Shown here: positions 59,626 to 64,000 of the stretch, piece by piece
Layout of the letters: each line of letters begins with the position of its first letter
How positions within the stretch are numbered: the first letter of the stretch is position 1
From: Vreelandella rituensis
GTDB lineage: Bacteria; Pseudomonadota; Gammaproteobacteria; Pseudomonadales; Halomonadaceae
NCBI RefSeq assembly: GCF_003336665.1
Contig: NZ_QPIJ01000012.1
Span: 23,995-87,994, forward strand
Direction of reading: 5' to 3'
Length of the DNA stretch: 64,000 nucleotides
The notes under the pieces: model-generated
Told to the model about the DNA's origin: nothing
Database searches by the model: none
The model's input: only the letters and a program-made list of their open reading frames with translations
Position numbers and translations under genes: made by a program

Positions 59626-60772
59626 CGTCGACTCCCCTTGGCGGCATTGGCTCGATCAGCAGGCGCTCAACCGGCGTGAGCAGGGCCTATGGCGTCAACG
59701 CCGGGTGATGGGCAAGGGCTACCTGGATTTTGCCGGTAACGATTACCTCGGCCTGGCCCTTGATTCCCGAGTGATCGCCACCCAGGCCGAAGGCGCAAGG
59801 CGCTGGGGAGCCGGCGCAGGGGCGTCGCATCTGGTCAGCGGACATCTCGCCGTGCACGAGGAGCTCGAGCAGCGCCTCGCCGCCCTGGTGGGGCGCCCAC
59901 GGGCACTGCTGTTTTCCACCGGCTACATGGCCAACCTGGGCGTGCTCCAGGCACTCTGCGATTCGCATACCGCGGTGTTTCAAGATCGCCTCAATCACGC
60001 CTCGCTGCTCGATGGCGCACGCCTGGCCGGGGCTCGTTCACGGCGCTTTCATCATCGCGATCTGGATGATCTTCACCTGCTGCTGGCTCGCAGCCGGGAA
60101 GAACGCAAGCTGGTGGTAAGCGACGGGGTATTCAGCATGGATGGCGATAGCGCCGACATTGCCGGGCTTGCCGCCACCGCGGCTTCGCATCAGGCCTGGC
60201 TGATGATCGACGACGCCCATGGCCTAGGCGTATTAGGTAGCGACGGCGATGGTTGCGTGGGCCGGGCCTACGATTGCGACCAGGTACCCATTCTGGTGGG
60301 CACGCTGGGCAAGGCGCTTGGCACGGCCGGGGCTTTCGTCGCCGGCAGCCAGGCGCTGATCGAACACCTGATTCAGTACGCCCGTGGGTACGTGTATACC
60401 ACCGCGCAACCCCCGGCCATTGCCGCCGCCACCCTGGAAGCCTTGACGATACTTGAGCAGGAGCCCGAGCGCCGTACTCGCCTGCACGCCAACATTGCCT
60501 ATTTTCGCCAAGCCGCCGCGCAAGCCGACTTGCCTCTCGCGGCGTCATCGACGCCCATCCAACCGCTGATGTTGCACGACACTGAACGGGCCATGCGCTG
60601 GGCCGAGCAGTTGAACTCGCACCATATAGCGGTAGGTGCCATCCGCGAGCCCACCGTGCCCAAGGGGCAGGCTCGCCTGCGGATCACCTTGAAAGCCACC
60701 CATCAGCGCCATGAGATCGACCGCTTGGTAAGTGCGCTGATCGAGTGCCAAGCTCGCGAAAGCGGCTCATGA
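59609..60772 (+). CDS. bioF: 8-amino-7-oxononanoate synthase
   Basis: The 387-residue PLP enzyme condenses pimeloyl-ACP with alanine. The substrate segment [21 protein letters not shown] and the PLP-lysine motif [13 protein letters not shown] are present. The ATG at 59609 lies inside the last 17 bases of bioB; a GTG at 59615 is also possible. The frame extends far upstream but only antiparallel to bioB homology. The stop overlaps bioH. Confidence 0.96.
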   Translation: MSVAPDVDSPWRHWLDQQALNRREQGLWRQRRVMGKGYLDFAGNDYLGLALDSRVIATQAEGARRWGAGAGASHLVSGHLAVHEELEQRLAALVGRPRALLFSTGYMANLGVLQALCDSHTAVFQDRLNHASLLDGARLAGARSRRFHHRDLDDLHLLLARSREERKLVVSDGVFSMDGDSADIAGLAATAASHQAWLMIDDAHGLGVLGSDGDGCVGRAYDCDQVPILVGTLGKALGTAGAFVAGSQALIEHLIQYARGYVYTTAQPPAIAAATLEALTILEQEPERRTRLHANIAYFRQAAAQADLPLAASSTPIQPLMLHDTERAMRWAEQLNSHHIAVGAIREPTVPKGQARLRITLKATHQRHEIDRLVSALIECQARESGS

Positions 60773-61500
60773 TCCACCTGACGCTGCTTTCCGGCTGGGG
60801 TGTGAACGCCCGGGTGTGGCAGCCGCTGGCGCCTCATTGGCCCGCCGACTGCCAGGTAAATACCGTGGAGTGGCCGGGCTACGCAGAGCACGATTCCGCT
60901 CCCCAAGCGCACGACCTAGCGGCGCTGGCCGAAGCCATGCGCGATACCTTATCCCCCGAGAGCATCTGGGTCGGGTGGTCGTTGGGCGGCTTGCTGGCGG
61001 CCTGTTTATTGAGCCATCTCCCTCCACCCAAGGCGTTGATACTCTTGGGAACAGGACCGAAATTCTGCCAGCTGGGCGGGGTAAGCAACACCGAACTGGG
61101 TGCCTTCCAGAAAGCGTTCGAGCGCGCCCCTGAAGCTACTTGGCGGCATTTTCTACGCTGGCAAACCCAAGGCGAGCCCAAACCAGGCGACGCCCACCGC
61201 CGTTTGCGGGACTTGCTCGGCAGTCGCCCCAGTGCCGATATCGCCACGCTGCGTGCCGGACTTGGCCACTTGGCCACCCTGGATGCCACCCGGATACTCG
61301 AACAGCCGCCGTGCCCGGTGCAGCATGTCTACGGCGGGCGGGACCATCTGGTGAGCCCCGAACAGCGCAAGCACGGCCTCTTGCTCGAAGGGGTCGGACA
61401 TTGCCCCATGGTCTCCCAGCCCGTTCGGCTCGCCTTCACCTTGGCTCGCCTGGCCAAAGCATCAATGCTTAATTCATCCGTCCCGGAAGCGCATTCATGA
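60769..61500 (+). CDS. bioH: Pimeloyl-ACP methyl ester carboxylesterase
   Basis: The 243-residue alpha/beta-hydrolase releases pimeloyl-ACP from its methyl ester. The nucleophile Ser is in GWSLGG, with Asp in GGRDHLV and His in GVGHCPMV. A LSGWGVNARVWQPLA start is typical. It overlaps bioF by four bases (ATGA) and bioC by four. Confidence 0.95.
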   Translation: MIHLTLLSGWGVNARVWQPLAPHWPADCQVNTVEWPGYAEHDSAPQAHDLAALAEAMRDTLSPESIWVGWSLGGLLAACLLSHLPPPKALILLGTGPKFCQLGGVSNTELGAFQKAFERAPEATWRHFLRWQTQGEPKPGDAHRRLRDLLGSRPSADIATLRAGLGHLATLDATRILEQPPCPVQHVYGGRDHLVSPEQRKHGLLLEGVGHCPMVSQPVRLAFTLARLAKASMLNSSVPEAHS

Positions 61501-62291
61501 GTGCCGCCACCCCCTTGCCGTTTTCCGCCTGCACTTGGCACCAGCAAGTGGCTCACGCCTTTTCCCGCGCCGCGCCGCATTACGATACCCGGGCCATGGC
61601 ACAGCTTGAAATGGGAGAAAGACTCTGGCGACAGCTGCCTGCTTCGGCATTGCGGGTGCTGGACCTGGGTTGCGGCCCCGGCCTCTGGAGCGCACGGCTA
61701 GCACAGCATTACGGCGCACACAGCCGGGTTACCGGCATGGATATCGCCCCCGGCATGCTGCAAGTTGCCCGGCAACGCTACGGCAACCAGGTGGAGTGGC
61801 AACAGGGGGATGCCGCCGAGCTGCCCTTGGCCGGTAACGCCATCGATCTGGTATTTTCCAACCTGGCCATTCAGTGGTGTCCGTCACTCCTCCCGGTAAT
61901 GCAGGAAATACAGCGGGTATTGCGCCCCGGCAGCCTCGCGCTGATCAATACCCTGCTGCCCGGCACTCTCCAGGAAGTCGCCGACGCCTGGCAACGTCCG
62001 CAAGCCTTGCTGCAGTTTCATTCCCGGCAGGACTACCTGAATGCCGCCCGAGAGGCAGGACTTGCCCTGGGGCACCACCAGACGCAGGCCGAACGGTTTT
62101 TCTACCCGGACATGGTCGCAGTGATGGCCTCGATCAAAGGGGTCGGGGCACAGGTCGCCCGACCCGGCCAGCGGCTGACCCGCCAAGCGCTGAACCAAGC
62201 CACTCAACGCTATGAACTGAAGCGCGAGCCCCAAGGCCTTCCGGTCAGTTACCAACGTTTGACCCTGAGACTGGAGAAGCCGCGTTCATGA
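61497..62291 (+). CDS. bioC: Malonyl-ACP O-methyltransferase
   Basis: The 264-residue SAM methyltransferase starts biotin synthesis by methylating malonyl-ACP. Motif I is VLDLGCGPGLWSARL, followed by GMDIAPGML and a later FSNLAIQWC. Its start overlaps bioH and its end overlaps bioD by four bases. Confidence 0.95.
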   Translation: MSAATPLPFSACTWHQQVAHAFSRAAPHYDTRAMAQLEMGERLWRQLPASALRVLDLGCGPGLWSARLAQHYGAHSRVTGMDIAPGMLQVARQRYGNQVEWQQGDAAELPLAGNAIDLVFSNLAIQWCPSLLPVMQEIQRVLRPGSLALINTLLPGTLQEVADAWQRPQALLQFHSRQDYLNAAREAGLALGHHQTQAERFFYPDMVAVMASIKGVGAQVARPGQRLTRQALNQATQRYELKREPQGLPVSYQRLTLRLEKPRS

Positions 62292-63073
62292 GCCGATATT
62301 TTGTCACCGGCACCGATACCGATGTCGGCAAGACCCTGGTCACCGCCGCCCTTTTGGTCCGCGCCCGTGCCCAGGGGCTGAGTACCCTGGGGCTGAAACC
62401 CATCGCGTCCGGCAGCCATTCAACCCCTGAAGGGCTTCGCAACAGCGATGCGCTGAGCCTTCAATCCCAAAGCTACCCGCCACTTGACTACGCTCGGATC
62501 AACCCCTTCGCCTTCGCCCCGGCCATTGCCCCGCATCTGGCCGCACAGCAGGCGGGAACCGAACTGAGCGTGACCGGGATACTCCAGGCGCTTGAGCCGG
62601 CGCTGGCAAGCCCGCCTGATGTCACCCTGATAGAGGGCGCCGGCGGCTGGCGGGTACCACTCAACGATCGAGAAGACCTGAGCGAGCTGCCCCGGGCGCT
62701 TGAGCTTCCGGTGATTCTGGTCGTGGGATTGAAACTGGGGTGTCTCAATCATGCGCGCTTGACCGCCGAGGCCATCCGCGCCGACGGCCTGACGCTGGCC
62801 GGTTGGGTGGGTACGGTCATCGATCCGGCGTTTGCCGCGGATAACGCTCTGTTCGACGCCAACATGGCGACGCTTTCACGGACGCTGGGTGCGTCTGCAA
62901 CGACAGTCTGCCTGGGCGTGATTCCACATCTTGGCGAGTCAACCGAGGTGCTGCGCATCGCCAAGGCCGCTGCCTATCTCAACCTTCCCCGGCAGGCCGC
63001 CGCCCTTTCCACCACTTCCCTTGCCACGGAGTCGCCATGCAGTCGCCTATCTGGCATCCCTACGCTCATCTGA
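62288..63073 (+). CDS. bioD: Dethiobiotin synthetase
   Basis: The 261-residue ATP-dependent enzyme closes the ureido ring of biotin. The P-loop is GTDTDVGKTLVTAAL at the N-terminus, followed by LKPIASGS and EGAGGWRVPL. It overlaps bioA by 37 bases, so its last dozen codons are also the bioA start. That tail (SPCSRLSGIPTLI) is probably not functional. Confidence 0.95.
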   Translation: MSRYFVTGTDTDVGKTLVTAALLVRARAQGLSTLGLKPIASGSHSTPEGLRNSDALSLQSQSYPPLDYARINPFAFAPAIAPHLAAQQAGTELSVTGILQALEPALASPPDVTLIEGAGGWRVPLNDREDLSELPRALELPVILVVGLKLGCLNHARLTAEAIRADGLTLAGWVGTVIDPAFAADNALFDANMATLSRTLGASATTVCLGVIPHLGESTEVLRIAKAAAYLNLPRQAAALSTTSLATESPCSRLSGIPTLI

Positions 63074-63951
63074 AAACCCAGACACCGGCGCCCAAGGTCA
63101 GCGGTGGCCAAGGCGCCTGCTTCACCCTGGAAACCGACGAACAGCTATTGGATGCCACCTGTTCCTGGTGGTGCATGATCCACGGCTATGGCCATCCACG
63201 TCTGATCCAGGCCATTCGCGACCAGGCCGGAGAACTCTGCCATGTGATGCTCGGTGGGCTTAGCCATGAGCCTGCCGACCGCCTGGCCCGGGAACTGGTA
63301 CGCATCACCCCGGCCGGGCTGAACCATGTGTTCTATTCCGACAGCGGCTCGGTGGGCATGGAAGTGGCCATGAAAATGGCCGTGCAATATCACCGTCTTC
63401 AGGGCAAGCCGCACAAGCACCGCATGCTCGCGCTGATGAAGGCCTATCACGGTGACACCGCAGGCTGCATGGCGGTATGCGACCCGGAAGAAGGCATGCA
63501 CGGGCTGTTTTCCGGCTACCTGCCCCAGCATCATTTTGCCCCGGCGCCCACCGCCGCCTTCGAAGCCGACAAGGCGGATGTAGACCACGACCTGCAAGCG
63601 CTGCGTGCCGTGCTCGAACGGCATCATCATGAGATAGCGGCCCTGTTGATGGAGCCACTGCTACAGGCGGCCGGCGGCCTGAACATGACCTCGCCGCACT
63701 ATGTGAAAGGCGCCAGGCAGCTATGTGACGAATTCGATGTGCTGTTGATCTTCGATGAAGTCGCCACCGGGTTCGGACGTACCGGCAAGATGTTCGCCGC
63801 CGACCATGCCAAGGTGACACCGGACATCATGGTGCTTTCCAAGGGCCTGACCGGCGGCTACCTGGGGCATGCGGCCACCCTAGCAGTCTGTCGGATTAAG
63901 GGGCGCGAATCGCAGAAGCAGCGTCCCTTCGTTGGTTTTTCCGCAGGGTAA
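63037..63951 (+). pseudogene. bioA: bioA, adenosylmethionine-8-amino-7-oxononanoate aminotransferase, interrupted by foreign DNA
   Basis: The first about 283 codons match BioA, a PLP aminotransferase that uses SAM as amino donor: WHPYAHLKT start, CSWWCMIHGYGHP, DEVATGFGRTG, and the PLP lysine in LSKGLTGG. After GHAATLAV (near 63885) the sequence becomes unrelated (CRIKGRESQKQ) and stops at 63951, giving 304 residues instead of about 430. The missing part includes the C-terminal substrate-binding region, so activity should be lost. The break coincides with the apparent start of an insertion sequence, so bioA is likely disrupted and biotin synthesis would need another aminotransferase. Confidence 0.85.
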
Positions 63952-64000
63952 GCAACCCTGCGGTTGGAAAGGCGCTTTCGCCTTCTACAGCCTTGTCTTG
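63884..64000. mobile_element. Left end of an insertion sequence inserted in bioA (continues beyond the window)
   Basis: The bioA reading frame is lost immediately after CTAG (63880-63883), a palindromic tetramer that several IS families duplicate on insertion. The new DNA begins CAGTCTGTCGGATTAAGG and contains two perfect hairpins: CCGCAGGG/CCCTGCGG (63941-63963) and AAGGCG/CGCCTT shortly after. No transposase is reached. The family cannot be named from this fragment. Confidence 0.6.

Overview
The window looks like chromosomal DNA of a Halomonas-type gammaproteobacterium (Halomonadaceae). This is inferred from moderately high GC, Pseudomonas/Halomonas-like gene order in the housekeeping blocks, and proteobacterial protein features. 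No rRNA or marker search could be run, so the family assignment is an inference. I see about 53 protein genes and one tRNA gene. There is no CRISPR array, prophage or integron. The only mobile element is the apparent left end of an insertion sequence at the far right edge.

Left part (1-4480, minus strand): a TRAP transporter made of a Tat-exported binding protein and a fused DctQM membrane protein. A partial AraC-type regulator lies downstream on the same strand. A 966-base gap with a very AT-rich stretch and a structured inverted repeat follows (4481-5446).

Accessory block (5447-19389, plus strand): a complete Pel exopolysaccharide operon, an epimerase (PelX-like) followed by pelA, pelB, pelC, pelD, pelE, pelF and pelG. 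Junctions are overlapping or very tight. The epimerase would make the hexosamine sugar nucleotide. PelF/PelG with PelD and PelE form the inner-membrane synthase and transport complex controlled by c-di-GMP. PelA trims and deacetylates the polymer in the periplasm, and PelB/PelC export it. PelB is enlarged by an internal duplication. A cytochrome c and a secreted HExxH protein of unknown function follow.

Housekeeping blocks (20949-57558): tRNA-Leu(CAA); queA-tgt-yajC-secD-secF; suhB divergent from trmJ-cysE; iscR-iscS-iscA-ndk-rlmN-pilW-rodZ-ispG-hisS-yfgM-bamB-der; a lipoprotein, a DUF815 ATPase and an M48 protease; then a six-gene minus-strand operon (LysM protein, dprA, tsaC, hemF, aroE, hydrolase) divergent from def-fmt-rsmB, followed by a dodecin gene, trkA, trkH and a TraB-family gene. 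Two departures from the usual pattern stand out. The isc segment lacks iscU, hscB, hscA and fdx. The SuhB homologue has lost the metal-binding residues of inositol monophosphatases.

Right end (57607-64000): tapT on the minus strand, then a BirA-box-like operator and the biotin operon bioB-F-H-C-D-A with mostly overlapping start and stop codons. The last gene, bioA, is cut after about 283 residues by foreign DNA that looks like the start of an insertion sequence.
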